Positions 38,492 through 47,911 of a DNA stretch of 64,000 nt are shown piece by piece (the first letter of the stretch is position 1; the number at the start of each line of letters is the position of its first letter). The notes beneath the pieces are model-generated. The model was not told the origin of the DNA. It saw nothing but the letters and a program-made list of their open reading frames with translations, and ran no database searches. Origin of the DNA: Reyranella aquatilis (GTDB taxonomy: Bacteria; Pseudomonadota; Alphaproteobacteria; Reyranellales; Reyranellaceae). The translations under genes and the position numbers were made by a program. The DNA is taken from contig NZ_JAJISD010000017.1 of NCBI RefSeq assembly GCF_020880995.1, positions 1 through 64,000 on the forward strand. The letters run 5' to 3'.

Positions 38492-39664
38492 ATGAAGCAG
38501 CTTCGTATTCCCGCCGTCTACATGAGAGGCGGCACCAGCAAGGGCGTGTTCTTCCAGGCGCGGGACCTGCCGTCTGACCCGGCGGCGCGCGACCGGCTGT
38601 TGTTGCGGGTGATCGGCAGCCCGGACCGCTACGGCAAGCACACCGACGGCATGGGCGGGGCGACGTCTAGCACCAGCAAGGTCGTGATTCTGTCGAAGTC
38701 GGATCGTGAAGGCTGCGACGTCGATTATCGCTTCGGCCAGGTCGCGATCGACGCACCGGTCATCGACTGGTCGGGCAATTGCGGCAATCTCAGCGCCGCC
38801 GTTGGGGCCTGCGCCCTCGGCATGGGGCTTGTCGACGGTCCGGCCGATGGCATTGCGACGGTGCGGATCTGGCAGGCGAATATCGAGAAGGTGATCCTCA
38901 ATCACGTGCCGATGCAGGGGGGCGAAGTGCTGGAGCTCGGCGACTTCGAACTCGACGGTGTGGCCTTTCCGGCGGCTGAGGTGAAGGTCGAGTTCCTCGA
39001 TCCCGCCGCCGACGAGGAGGGCGGCGGCGGTGCCGGCGGAGGTGCCATGTTCCCGACCGGCAATCGGATCGACATCCTGGACGTGCAGGGTGTCGGTCGG
39101 CTCGAGGCGACGCTGATCAACGCCGGCAATCCGACGATCTTCGTCGATGCCGCGAGCCTCGGTCTCCAGGGCACCGAGTTGCAGGGCGACGTCAACGGCG
39201 ACAAGGACTTGCTGAAACGGGTTGAGGCCGTTCGCGCGCTGGGCGCCGTTGCGATGGGCCTCGTCGCCACGCCGCAGGAGGCGACGGAGAAGCGGCCGCA
39301 CACGCCCAAGCTTGCCTTCATCGCCAAACCTGCCGCCTACAGAGCGTCGGACGGCAAGCATCTCGGGGCCGATGCCATCGACCTGCTCGCGCGAATCTTC
39401 TCGATGGGCGTGCTTCACCACGCCATGACCGGCACCGGGGCCGTCGCCATCGCCGCCGCCGCGGCGATCCCGGGCACGATCGTGAGCCGCGTGGCGCCCA
39501 CCGGCACCGACGGCCGTATCCGCTTCGGACACCCCTCGGGCACGCTCAGCGTTGGCGCCGAGGCGCGGGAAGACAACGGTCAATGGACCGTCGCCAGGGT
39601 CATGATGAGCCGTTCGGCGCGCCGCCTGATGGAAGGCTGGGTGACGGTGCCGGGCGAACCATGA
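38492..39664 (+). CDS. PrpF/2-methylaconitate isomerase family protein
   Basis: A 390-residue PrpF-fold protein. It begins with IPAVYMRGGTSKGVFF (the conserved lysine region) and has DGMGGATSSTSKVVI, the SGNCGNLSAAVGACAL segment with the conserved cysteine, and INAGNPTIFVDA. PrpF isomerises trans- to cis-type aconitate analogues in 2-methylcitrate metabolism; paralogues are spread through catabolic operons with other acids. No prpC, prpD or acnD lies nearby, so a 2-methylcitrate role is unlikely here. It is 20 bases after the permease, and its stop overlaps the next start (ATGA). Confidence 0.88.
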   Translation: MKQLRIPAVYMRGGTSKGVFFQARDLPSDPAARDRLLLRVIGSPDRYGKHTDGMGGATSSTSKVVILSKSDREGCDVDYRFGQVAIDAPVIDWSGNCGNLSAAVGACALGMGLVDGPADGIATVRIWQANIEKVILNHVPMQGGEVLELGDFELDGVAFPAAEVKVEFLDPAADEEGGGGAGGGAMFPTGNRIDILDVQGVGRLEATLINAGNPTIFVDAASLGLQGTELQGDVNGDKDLLKRVEAVRALGAVAMGLVATPQEATEKRPHTPKLAFIAKPAAYRASDGKHLGADAIDLLARIFSMGVLHHAMTGTGAVAIAAAAAIPGTIVSRVAPTGTDGRIRFGHPSGTLSVGAEAREDNGQWTVARVMMSRSARRLMEGWVTVPGEP

Positions 39665-40803
39665 AGTCTGACGTCGTGGTGATTGGTGGCGGGGCGATCG
39701 GGTCCTCGGTCGCCTACCATCTGAAGTCCGATCCCGCCTTCGGCGGCACGATCACCGTGGTCGAGCGCGATCCAGCCTATACGCGCGCCTCGTCGGCGCT
39801 GTCTGCGAGTTCGATCCGGCAGCAGTTCTCGACGCCGCTCAACATCCATCTGTCGCGCTTTGGGATCGAGTTCCTCCGCCGCGCACGGGAGTTGCTCGGC
39901 GTCGATCTCGGTCTCCGGGAGCCGGGCTATCTGTTTTTGGCGAGCCCGGCCGGCGAGGCGGTGCTGCGTGCGAACCACGCTGTTCAGAAAGCCGAGGGGT
40001 GTGCCGTCGACCTGCTTGATCCGGCGGCCCTGAAGGCGCGCTTTCCCTGGATCGCGGAGGAGGGGCTCGCGCTCGCCTCGCATGGCACGGCGAACGAGGG
40101 CTGGTTCGACGGGTCGTCTCTGATGCAGGGCTTCCGGAATACGGCGCGCGCACTCGGTGCGACCTATGTCGCCGACGAGGTCGTGTCGTTCGATGCGGCC
40201 GGTGTCGATCTGAAGGAGGGCGGACGTCTGGAGGCGCGTGCGGTCGTCTTGGCGGCGGGGCCCTGGTCGGGCGAGCTCGCAGGGCGATCGGGCATCGCGC
40301 TACCGGTGGAGCCGCGCCGGCGCTCGGTCTTCGTGTTCGACGTGCGCGAAGCGCCGGGTGTGACGCCGCTCACCATCGATCCGTCAGGCACGTGGTTCAG
40401 GCCGGAGGGGCGCTTCTACCTCGCAGGCACCACGCCGGCCGAAGGCAACGACCTGGCCGGCGCGCCGCTCGAGGTACAGCACCAAGAGTGGGACGACATG
40501 GTCTGGCCTGCTCTGGCGGCACGCGTACCGGCCTTCGAGGCGGCGAAGGTCGTGAACTCCTGGGCTGGCTACTACGAGTACAATACGTTCGACCAGAACG
40601 GCATCGTCGGCCGCCATCCCCGGATCGAGAGCCTGATCTTCGCCACGGGCTTCTCCGGCCACGGCATCCAGCAGTCTCCGGCGGTGGGCCGCGCCGTCGC
40701 CGAGCTGATCGTGCACGGGGAGTATCGGACACTCGATCTCAATACTTTTGGTTATGACCGCCTTGAATTGGGGCGGCCTATCCGGGAACTCAACGTCGTG
40801 TGA
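39661..40803 (+). CDS. FAD-dependent amine oxidoreductase (DAO family)
   Basis: A 380-residue D-amino-acid-oxidase-fold flavoprotein. FAD fold VVVIGGGAIGSSVAYHL at residues 5-21, SASSIRQQFSTPLN, and the C-terminal GFSGHGIQQSPAVGRAVAEL. It lacks the His-FAD anchor and the GcvT domain found in the enzyme at 12362-14824. Members include sarcosine oxidase-, glycine oxidase- and FOXRED1-like proteins; FAD oxidoreductases of this group are also known to oxidise N-methylated AEP in phosphonate clusters. The start overlaps the PrpF gene. Substrate assignment is by context only. Confidence 0.87.
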   Translation: MKSDVVVIGGGAIGSSVAYHLKSDPAFGGTITVVERDPAYTRASSALSASSIRQQFSTPLNIHLSRFGIEFLRRARELLGVDLGLREPGYLFLASPAGEAVLRANHAVQKAEGCAVDLLDPAALKARFPWIAEEGLALASHGTANEGWFDGSSLMQGFRNTARALGATYVADEVVSFDAAGVDLKEGGRLEARAVVLAAGPWSGELAGRSGIALPVEPRRRSVFVFDVREAPGVTPLTIDPSGTWFRPEGRFYLAGTTPAEGNDLAGAPLEVQHQEWDDMVWPALAARVPAFEAAKVVNSWAGYYEYNTFDQNGIVGRHPRIESLIFATGFSGHGIQQSPAVGRAVAELIVHGEYRTLDLNTFGYDRLELGRPIRELNVV

Positions 40804-40832
40804 TACTCCCTGCCTCACGCGAGGAGAGTGAC

Positions 40833-42170
40833 GTGCCCGATCAAGCGCTGGTGAATTCGGATCTGCAATCTGCCCTGGCCGAAGCCAAGCAGGCCTATGT
40901 CGACCGCAACCCCCGGAGCTTCGCGCGCCATCAGGACGCCTGCGTGGCGATGCCGGGCGGCAACACCCGCACGACGCTGCACAATGCGCCGTTTCCGCTG
41001 ACTGTCGTGCGGGGCGAGGGCTGCCGCCTGTGGGACGCAGACGGCCATGAATATATCGACGTGCTGGGCGAATATACCGCCGGCATCTACGGCCATTCCC
41101 ATCCCGTGATCCGGGCTGCCATCGACAAGGCTCTGAACCATGGCTGGAACTTCGGCGGGCGCAACGAGAACGAGGGCAAGCTGGCCAAGCTGATCGCCGA
41201 CCGCATGCCGTCGATCGACCTGGTGCGCTTCACCAACTCCGGTACCGAGGGCAACGTGATGGCGCTGGCGGGTGCCCGTGTTTATGCGCAGCGCAAGGGG
41301 CGCACGAAGGCCACGAAGGTCATGGTGTTCCACGGCGGCTATCATGGCGGCGTGCTCTACTTCGTGAGCGGCGGCAGTCCGGTGAACATGCCCTACGACT
41401 ACGTGGTTGCCCCCTACAACGACATCGAAGGTACGAAGGCGCTGCTCGCCAAACACGGTGAGGAGATCTTCGCCGTCCTGCTGGAACCGATGCAGGGCAG
41501 CCATGGCTGCCTGCCGGGCGACGTCGACTTCCTGAAGGCGGTGCGTGAGGAGACCAAGGCGCGCGGCATCACCATGATCTTCGACGAGGTCATGACCTCG
41601 CGCCTCTCGCCGGGTGGCCTGCAGGCCAAGCACGGCATCACGCCGGACATGACGACGCTGGGCAAGTATATCGGCGGCGGCATGTCGTTCGGTGCCTTCG
41701 GCGGCAAGCGCGAGATCATGGAACTGTTCGATCCGACCAAGCCGGACGCGCTGCCCCATGCCGGCACCTTCAACAACAATGCTCTCACCATGGCGGCGGG
41801 CGTCGCGGGGTACGGCGAGGTCTACACGGCCGAAGCCGCCAAGGAGCTCAACGACCGCGGCGACCGGATCCGCGAGCGGCTGAACGCCATCTGCAGCAAG
41901 GCGGGGGTCGCCTTCCAGTTCTCCGGCATCGGCTCGATGATGACGGCGCACGCCACGTCGCGGCCCATCAGGACGGCGGCGGACATCGCGTCTTCTAATC
42001 AGGACGCGAAGGAGCTGTTCTTCTTCGACATGAGCGCGGCCGGCATCTGGATCGCCCGCCGTGGTTTCGTGGCCCTGAACGTCATGATCGGAGACGCCGA
42101 AGGCGACCGGTTCGTGGCGGCGGTCGAGGAGTTCGTTTCCGCCCGAAAGGCCCTGTTGCAGCCGTCTTGA
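40833..42170 (+). CDS. class III PLP-dependent aminotransferase (glutamate-1-semialdehyde aminomutase-like)
   Basis: A 445-residue class III aminotransferase. It has MPGGNTRTTLHNAPFPLTV, LWDADGHEYIDVLGEYTAGI, RFTNSGTEGNVMALAGAR, FHGGYHGG, MIFDEVMTSRLSPGG and the PLP lysine in TLGKYIGGG. The overall look is glutamate-1-semialdehyde 2,1-aminomutase-like, but a catabolic operon suggests transamination or PLP lyase chemistry. The GTG at 40833 with GAGGAG 7 bases upstream is the preferred start. It could be one of the class III-derived lyases of aminophosphonate pathways, but that cannot be told from sequence alone. Confidence 0.88.
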   Translation: MPDQALVNSDLQSALAEAKQAYVDRNPRSFARHQDACVAMPGGNTRTTLHNAPFPLTVVRGEGCRLWDADGHEYIDVLGEYTAGIYGHSHPVIRAAIDKALNHGWNFGGRNENEGKLAKLIADRMPSIDLVRFTNSGTEGNVMALAGARVYAQRKGRTKATKVMVFHGGYHGGVLYFVSGGSPVNMPYDYVVAPYNDIEGTKALLAKHGEEIFAVLLEPMQGSHGCLPGDVDFLKAVREETKARGITMIFDEVMTSRLSPGGLQAKHGITPDMTTLGKYIGGGMSFGAFGGKREIMELFDPTKPDALPHAGTFNNNALTMAAGVAGYGEVYTAEAAKELNDRGDRIRERLNAICSKAGVAFQFSGIGSMMTAHATSRPIRTAADIASSNQDAKELFFFDMSAAGIWIARRGFVALNVMIGDAEGDRFVAAVEEFVSARKALLQPS

Positions 42171-42187
42171 AGGCTTAGACTGGGGGG

Positions 42188-43162
42188 ATGAGCAAGAGTC
42201 AGGAATTCCCCCAGCCGGTTGCCGGCACCGTGGTGCCCCGCTTCGGCGACGTCGCCACCTTCATGCGCCTGCCGCTGTTCCGCGACCCGACGGCGGTCGA
42301 GATCGGCATGGTCGGCGTGCCCTGGGACGGCGGCACGACCAACCGTCCCGGCGCGCGCCACGGTCCGCGCCAGATGCGCGACCTCTCGACGATGATGCGG
42401 CGCATCCATCACGTGACCGGGATCGCGCCGTACGAGCTGGCCAGATGCGGCGATCTCGGCGACGCGCCGGTCAATCCTGCCAGCCTCGACGACTCCCTCG
42501 ACCGCATCGAGAAGCACTACGCCAAACTCCACGCCGCCGGCGTCGTGCCGCTCTCGGCCGGCGGCGACCACCTGATCACGCTGCCGATCATGCGCGGCAT
42601 CCGCAAAGGCCTGCCGCCGCTCGGCATGGTCCATTTCGACGCCCACAGCGACACCTGGGACACCTATTTCGGCGGCTTCAAGTACACGCACGGCACGCCG
42701 TTCCGCCGCGCCGTGGAGGAGGGGCTGCTCGATCCCAAGCGCGTGGTGCAGATCGGGATCCGCGGCTCGCTCTACAAGGCCGACGACAACCAGTGGGCGC
42801 TCGACCAGGGCATGCGGGTCATCACGATCGAAGAGTATTTCGACTTGGGCGTCGAGAAGGTGATCGAGGAGGCTCGCCGCGTCGTCGGCGCCGGCCCGAC
42901 CTATGTGAGTTTCGACGTCGACGGTCTCGATCCGGCCTATGCACCTGGCACCGGCACGCCCGAGATCGGCGGCTACACCCCGCACGAGGCGCAGCGGATG
43001 CTGCGCGGCCTGCGTGGTCTCGATCTGGTCGGCGGCGATGTGGTGGAAGTCTCGCCGCCGTTCGACATGAGCGGCAACACCGCGCTCGTCGGCGTCACGA
43101 TGATGTGGGAAATCCTCTGCCTGCTCGCCGAAGCGGTGGCGAAGCGGAAGGGTCGTATCTGA
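42188..43162 (+). CDS. agmatinase/ureohydrolase family protein
   Basis: A 324-residue arginase-superfamily hydrolase with a full set of Mn ligands: His128 (GGDHL), Asp151, His153 and Asp155 (HFDAHSDTWD), Asp243 and Asp245 (SFDVDGLDPAYAPGTGTPE). It cleaves a guanidino group from agmatine, guanidinobutyrate or a related compound, giving urea and an amine. The arginase Ser/Asn substrate loop is not seen, so agmatinase or guanidinobutyrase is more likely. It is 17 bases downstream of the aminotransferase, in the same operon. Confidence 0.92.
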   Translation: MSKSQEFPQPVAGTVVPRFGDVATFMRLPLFRDPTAVEIGMVGVPWDGGTTNRPGARHGPRQMRDLSTMMRRIHHVTGIAPYELARCGDLGDAPVNPASLDDSLDRIEKHYAKLHAAGVVPLSAGGDHLITLPIMRGIRKGLPPLGMVHFDAHSDTWDTYFGGFKYTHGTPFRRAVEEGLLDPKRVVQIGIRGSLYKADDNQWALDQGMRVITIEEYFDLGVEKVIEEARRVVGAGPTYVSFDVDGLDPAYAPGTGTPEIGGYTPHEAQRMLRGLRGLDLVGGDVVEVSPPFDMSGNTALVGVTMMWEILCLLAEAVAKRKGRI

Positions 43163-43218
43163 AGCGGCACCTTGACCGGGGATGGCGTCCGCCCCGGTGA
43201 CGGCGCTATCGTCTGGAC

Positions 43219-44067
43219 ATGCGCACCCTTCTGCTCAGCCTCTTGTTCGCTTTCGTCGTCACCTCGGCCTCGGCACAGCCGGTGCCGCGCTGGATGACCC
43301 TTCCGCCCACGCCGACGCTCCCTCCCGCCGTGAGCAGTGGTCATGCACCGGTCAACGGCATCTCGATCTGGTATGCGACCTTCGGGAGCGGGCCGCCCGT
43401 CATCCTGCTGCACGGTGGGCTCGCCAACTCGAACTACTGGGGCCACCAGGTTCCGGAACTGGCGAAGACTCACCGTGTCATCGTCATGGACAGCCGCGGC
43501 CACGGACGCAGTACGCGCGATGCGCAGCCGTACGGATATGCGCTGATGGCCTCCGACGTGATTGGCCTCATGGACTTTCTGGGAGTCCCACAGGCCGCCG
43601 TGGTGGGGTGGAGCGACGGGGCGATCATCGGGCTCAGCATGGCGATGACGAACCCGCAGCGCGTATCGCGCCTCTTCGCCTTTGCCGCCAATTCCGATCC
43701 CGGCGGGGTCAAGGACGTGACCAAGAGCCCGGTCTTCATGGAGTTCATCGCGCGCGGCCAGAAGGAATACGAGGCGCTGTCGGCGACACCCCGAGACTAC
43801 AAGAAGTTCGTCGACGAGATCAGCACCATGTGGGCGACACAGCCCAACTGGACGGCACGCGATCTCGCCGGCATCACGGTCCACACCTGGATCGTCGACG
43901 CCGATCACGACGAGGCAATCAAGCGCGAGAACACGGAGTTCATGGCGGGCGCGATACCCAACGCCGGACTGCTGTTGCAGCCCGAGGTCAGCCATTTCTC
44001 GATGCTTCAGGCGCCGCAGCAGTTCACCGACGACATCCGGCGCTTCCTCGAGAGGAAGTGGGACTGA
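43219..44067 (+). CDS. secreted alpha/beta hydrolase
   Basis: A 282-residue alpha/beta hydrolase with a signal peptide (residues 1-19, ending at SASAQ). The oxyanion segment is ILLHGGLANSNYW, the nucleophile Ser132 lies in GWSDG, the acid is in WIVDADHDEA and the catalytic His in EVSHFSML. It is likely periplasmic. It is 56 bases after the agmatinase gene and ends 2 bases before the convergent Fe-ADH gene. The substrate (ester, lactone or amide) is not apparent. Confidence 0.9.
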   Translation: MRTLLLSLLFAFVVTSASAQPVPRWMTLPPTPTLPPAVSSGHAPVNGISIWYATFGSGPPVILLHGGLANSNYWGHQVPELAKTHRVIVMDSRGHGRSTRDAQPYGYALMASDVIGLMDFLGVPQAAVVGWSDGAIIGLSMAMTNPQRVSRLFAFAANSDPGGVKDVTKSPVFMEFIARGQKEYEALSATPRDYKKFVDEISTMWATQPNWTARDLAGITVHTWIVDADHDEAIKRENTEFMAGAIPNAGLLLQPEVSHFSMLQAPQQFTDDIRRFLERKWD

Positions 44068-44069
44068 GC

Positions 44070-45215
44070 CTACGCGGCCAGTTCCAGGATCTCCTTTACC
44101 TCGGCCGGCGTCGGGATCGGGCGCGGGTTGCGCGGCACCCACGGCGTGCCCATCGCCTGCTGGGCGATGCGGTCGAAATGCTCGCGGCCGATCTTCACGT
44201 CGGAGAGGGTGCGCGGCATGTCGAGGCCGCGGATGAACCGGTCGAGCACGTCGCCCGCATCCTCGCCGGGATGGCCCATGGCGCTGGCGATCAGCGCCTG
44301 GCGGTCGGCGTTGGCCGGCTTGTTCCAGCGCATGACCCACGGGAGCATGATGCAGGACGTATGGCCGTGCGGCACGTCGAAGACCGCGCCCAGCACGTAG
44401 CCGATGCCGTGGCTGGCGCCCATCGGTACCCCGGCGGCGAGGCCGGCCATCGAGAGCCATGAGCCGGTCTGGCAGTCGAGACGGGCGGCCATGTCGGTGG
44501 GATCCGCCTTCACCCGCGCCAGGCCGCGCGCCAGCAGTGAAAGGCCGTGCAGAGACGAAGCGTTGCTGAACTCGTTCGACTCGTTGGAGCAGACGCCCTC
44601 GACGCAGTGGTCGACCGCACGGATGCCGGTCGAGAGCAGGAGCCACATCGGCGTGTGACGCGTCACCTCGGGGTCGAGTACGACGGCCTGCGGGATAGTG
44701 AGGGGATGGCGGAACATCTCCTTCACCTTGGTCGCCTCGTTGGTGACGCCGGCGATGGCGGAGAACTCGCCGGCCGACAGGGTGGTGGGGATGGAGATCT
44801 GCCGTACGGTCGGCGGCTTCACGTCCACCGCGCCGCGGATGCGGTCCATGTCGTCGACCGTGCGCACGTCGTTCGACAGGCAGAGCTGGACGGCCTTGGC
44901 CGCGTCGGTGATCGAGCCGCCGCCCAGCGTGACGATCAGGTCGGCGCGGGCCTCCCGGGCCTGCTCCGCCGCGGCGATCACGGCGCTGCGGGGCGAATGG
45001 GCCGGCATGCGGTCAAAGGTGCCGACGCACTTGTTGCCGAGTGCCCGGCGCAGCTTCTCGATCTCGTCGGTCTCGCGGTTCAGCGTACCGCTCACCATCA
45101 GGAAGACGCGCGCGGCGCCGAGGCGCTCGACCAGCTCCGCCAGCGCCTCGGCGGCGGGCCGGCCGAAGATTACTTCCTCCATCCTGCTGAAAACGATGCG
45201 GCCCGAAGCGGTCAT
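44070..45215 (-). CDS. iron-containing alcohol dehydrogenase (maleylacetate reductase-like)
   Basis: A 381-residue Fe-ADH-family enzyme, distinct from the one at 11190-12362. NAD-binding LIVTLGGGSITDAAKAVQ, ISIPTTLSAGEFS, metal site GIRAVDHCVEG, and the later histidines in GASHGIGYVLGAVFDVPHGHT. The IPTTLSAGEFS block resembles maleylacetate reductase and related dehydrogenases more than butanol dehydrogenases. No other ring-cleavage genes are adjacent. It is transcribed alone, divergent from the M20 peptidase gene across 54 bases. Confidence 0.87.
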   Translation of the reverse strand: MTASGRIVFSRMEEVIFGRPAAEALAELVERLGAARVFLMVSGTLNRETDEIEKLRRALGNKCVGTFDRMPAHSPRSAVIAAAEQAREARADLIVTLGGGSITDAAKAVQLCLSNDVRTVDDMDRIRGAVDVKPPTVRQISIPTTLSAGEFSAIAGVTNEATKVKEMFRHPLTIPQAVVLDPEVTRHTPMWLLLSTGIRAVDHCVEGVCSNESNEFSNASSLHGLSLLARGLARVKADPTDMAARLDCQTGSWLSMAGLAAGVPMGASHGIGYVLGAVFDVPHGHTSCIMLPWVMRWNKPANADRQALIASAMGHPGEDAGDVLDRFIRGLDMPRTLSDVKIGREHFDRIAQQAMGTPWVPRNPRPIPTPAEVKEILELAA

Positions 45216-45269
45216 GCTCTTCTCCCTGTAAGTTTGCTATCGTGGCGTCGAAAACTGGCAAGGGAAAGC

Positions 45270-46664
45270 ATGACCGGGACACGGGATGGCGCGATCGCCC
45301 GCGCAGAGAAATACTTCGACGACGGCGGCTTCCTCGAGGAGCTGCAGCGCCGGGTCGCCATTGCGACGACCAGCCAGGAGCAGGGCTCCATGCCCGCCCT
45401 GCAGCAATACGTCTCCGGCGAGATGACCCAGTCCCTGGAGAAGCTCGGCTACGACTGCACGGTGCTGCCCAACCCGCGCAGCGAGTATGGTCCGTTCCTG
45501 ATCGCCCGCCGGGTCGAGGATCCTTCCAGGCCGACGGTCCTGACCTACGGCCATGGCGACGTGATCCGGGGCCAGGAGGAGCAATGGCGGGCGGGCCTGT
45601 CGCCCTGGAAGATCGTGATCGAGGGCGACAGGATGTATGGCCGCGGCACGGCCGACAACAAGGGGCAGCACACGATCAACATCGCCGCCTTGGCCTCGGT
45701 CATGCAGGAGCGCGGCTCGCTCGGGTTCAACTCGACCATCCTGATCGAGACAGGCGAGGAGACCGGCTCGCCGGGCTTGGCCGATTTCTGCAAGGCTCAT
45801 AAGGACGCGCTCAAGGCCGACGCGCTGATCGCTTCGGACGGACCGCGGCTCGACCATCGCCGTCCAACCATCTTCGGCGGCACCCGGGGCACGCTGAACT
45901 TCAACCTGAAGCTCACGATGCGCGAGGGAGGGCACCATTCCGGCAACTGGGGCGGTCTGCTGGCCAACCCCGGAATCATCATGGCCCATGCGCTGGCCAC
46001 CATCACCGACGAGCGCGGCCAGATCAAAGTGCCCGAGTGGCGGCCCAAGACGCTGACCAATTCGATCCGGGCGGCGCTGGCCGACGCCCATGTCGACGCG
46101 GGCGAGGGCGCGCCCGAGATCAACGAGGACTGGGGCGAGAAGTCGCTGACCCCGGTCGAGCGGGTGTTCGGCTGGAACAGTTTCGAGGTGCTGGCCTTCA
46201 AGACCGGCAATCCCGACCGCCCGGTCAATGCCATCCCGCCCAGCGCCATCGCCTACTGCCAGCTGCGCTTCGTGGTCGGCACCGATCCGCACGACATTGT
46301 CCCGGCCTTGCGGCGGCACCTCGAGAAGCACGGCTTCGGCCAGATCCAGGTCGAACAGGCCCGCGACGTGATCATGAACGCGACACGGCTCGATCCGGAG
46401 AACCCCTGGGCGAAGTTCGCCTCCAGCTCGATCGAGAAGACGGCCGGGCAGAAGCCCAACATGCTGCCCAACCTCGGCGGGTCGCTGCCCAACGAGGTCT
46501 TCACCGACATTCTGGGCCTGCCGACCGTGTGGGTGCCGCATTCCTACGCCGCCTGCTCGCAGCATGCGCCGGACGAACATCTGCTGGCGCCGGTGGCGCG
46601 CGACGGATTGCGCCTCATGACCGGGCTTTTCTGGGATTTGGGTGCTCAGGGCCGGCCGGGGTAA
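45270..46664 (+). CDS. M20 family metallopeptidase
   Basis: A 464-residue zinc peptidase/amidase of the ArgE/DapE/carnosinase family. Metal and catalytic motifs: TYGHGDVI (His and catalytic Asp), YGRGTADNKGQH (bridging Asp), LIETGEETGSPG (Glu base), and the late His in HAPDEHL. The first motif is GHGD in place of the more usual GHxDVVP, with VIRG following. AAGGGA precedes ATG 45270. The acyl-amino acid or dipeptide substrate is unknown. Confidence 0.9.
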   Translation: MTGTRDGAIARAEKYFDDGGFLEELQRRVAIATTSQEQGSMPALQQYVSGEMTQSLEKLGYDCTVLPNPRSEYGPFLIARRVEDPSRPTVLTYGHGDVIRGQEEQWRAGLSPWKIVIEGDRMYGRGTADNKGQHTINIAALASVMQERGSLGFNSTILIETGEETGSPGLADFCKAHKDALKADALIASDGPRLDHRRPTIFGGTRGTLNFNLKLTMREGGHHSGNWGGLLANPGIIMAHALATITDERGQIKVPEWRPKTLTNSIRAALADAHVDAGEGAPEINEDWGEKSLTPVERVFGWNSFEVLAFKTGNPDRPVNAIPPSAIAYCQLRFVVGTDPHDIVPALRRHLEKHGFGQIQVEQARDVIMNATRLDPENPWAKFASSSIEKTAGQKPNMLPNLGGSLPNEVFTDILGLPTVWVPHSYAACSQHAPDEHLLAPVARDGLRLMTGLFWDLGAQGRPG

Positions 46665-46673
46665 ACTCCCCCG

Positions 46674-47231
46674 ATGCTTTCAGCCGACGAGGCCGCCGAC
46701 CTGATCGAAGCCATCGCGACCCGTCAGGATCGTGCGGCTTTTGCCCGACTTTTCAATCACTTCGCCCCAAGGATGAAGGCTTTCATCATGCGGGGCGGGG
46801 CAGATGCAGAGGCCGCGCAGGAAGTGGCGCAGGAAGCGCTGATCATGGTCTGGCGCAAGGCCGCCAGCTTCGACCGCACCCGGGCCTCCGCGACGACGTG
46901 GCTTTACACGATCGCCCGCAACAAGCGGATCGACCTTTTGCGGCGCAACAACCGGCCCGCCATCGACGTCGAAGACTGGCTCACGTTTTTTGCGCCGGAA
47001 GACGCGGATGCCGACAAATCCGTTCTGGCGGGTCAGACGTATACCCGCGTGAAGGAGCTGCTCTCGGGGCTTTCGCCGGATCAACTGCTGGTGATCGAAA
47101 AGGCGTTCTTCGAGGACAAGACTCATACGGCGATCGCCGAGGAGTTGAAGCTCCCCCTTGGAACGGTGAAGTCGCGCATTCGTCTCGCGCTCGGGCGCCT
47201 GCGGGATGCGCTGGAGAAAGACGAGTCATGA
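46674..47231 (+). CDS. ECF-type RNA polymerase sigma factor (RpoE/ChrR-pair type)
   Basis: A 185-residue extracytoplasmic-function sigma factor. Region 2 is at about residues 25-95 (LFNHFAPRMKAFIMRGGAD, AQEALIMVWRKAASFD, TWLYTIARNKRIDLLRR) and region 4 at 120-180 (LSPDQLLVIEKAFFEDKTHT, EELKLPLGTVKSRIRLAL). It is followed by a ChrR-like gene with a 4-base overlap, so it belongs to the RpoE-ChrR type that in Rhodobacter drives the singlet-oxygen response. Its own target promoter was not found by eye. Confidence 0.94.
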   Translation: MLSADEAADLIEAIATRQDRAAFARLFNHFAPRMKAFIMRGGADAEAAQEVAQEALIMVWRKAASFDRTRASATTWLYTIARNKRIDLLRRNNRPAIDVEDWLTFFAPEDADADKSVLAGQTYTRVKELLSGLSPDQLLVIEKAFFEDKTHTAIAEELKLPLGTVKSRIRLALGRLRDALEKDES

Positions 47232-47893
47232 GTAGCCATCCGGCCCCCGAAGAACTTCTGCTGGACTACGTCGCCGGAGCCCTGCCTGCCGGACCGGAAC
47301 TTGCGGTCGCGCTGCACGTGGCGCTGGACCCGGCATCGCGGGAAACGGTCGATCGTCTCACCGCGCTGGGTGGCGCCCTCCTGGAGCGCGAACCTGCCGG
47401 AGCGGTGGACGCCGGGCTCGGTACCGTGCTGGAGCGCACGCTGGCGCGGCTGGACGACGTCCCTGTCGAACCGAAGCCTTCCTCCCGCCGCCATCGCCAC
47501 CCCGGCTTCGAGTGGGCGCCGGCCCCGCTGGTTCCGCACCTGCGCCCCGGGATGGATTGGCGCCGCGTGATGGGCAAGTTCGACGAGATCCGTCTCGATC
47601 TGCCGGGCGACTTCCATCGCGTGTCGCTGCTGCGGCTTGAGTCGGGACGCGGGCTGCCCGAGCACAAGCATCCGGGCTACGAATATACGGTGGTGCTCCA
47701 GGGCGGCTATACCGACGAGACCGGCAGTTATGGCGTCGGCGATTTCGCTGTGGGCCCCGGTTCGGTGCGTCACGAGCCTATCGCCGACCCGGGCGAGCCG
47801 TGCATCGCGATGATCGTGGTCGAGAAGCCGATCGTCCTGACGGGCCCCTGGGGGCGCTGGCTCAATCCGCTGGTCAGTCGCGGCCTGATCTGA
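47228..47893 (+). CDS. ChrR-like anti-sigma factor with cupin domain, missing the zinc cysteines
   Basis: A 221-residue anti-sigma factor. The N-terminal domain follows the ChrR pattern (His4, then LLDYVAGALP, then His30), but the HxxxCxxC zinc site reads His30-VAL-Asp34-PA-Ser37, so both cysteines are replaced. The C-terminal cupin retains its metal residues (His146, His148, Glu152, His182 in HKHPGYEY and SVRHEP). The ATG lies in the sigma factor stop (ATGA). It should hold the sigma factor inactive until a signal, but how the domain folds without the zinc thiolates is open. Confidence 0.88.
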   Translation: MSSHPAPEELLLDYVAGALPAGPELAVALHVALDPASRETVDRLTALGGALLEREPAGAVDAGLGTVLERTLARLDDVPVEPKPSSRRHRHPGFEWAPAPLVPHLRPGMDWRRVMGKFDEIRLDLPGDFHRVSLLRLESGRGLPEHKHPGYEYTVVLQGGYTDETGSYGVGDFAVGPGSVRHEPIADPGEPCIAMIVVEKPIVLTGPWGRWLNPLVSRGLI

Positions 47894-47911
47894 GAGCGTT
47901 GACCGCGAAAG

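Noticed and set aside
38492..39664. Reading the PrpF-like gene as part of a 2-methylcitrate cycle
   Set aside because: No prpB, prpC, prpD or acnD gene is nearby; the gene is embedded in a transporter/amine operon.
40833..42170. Calling the aminotransferase hemL (glutamate-1-semialdehyde aminomutase for haem synthesis)
   Set aside because: The operon is catabolic, and alphaproteobacteria normally make aminolevulinate by the HemA glycine route.
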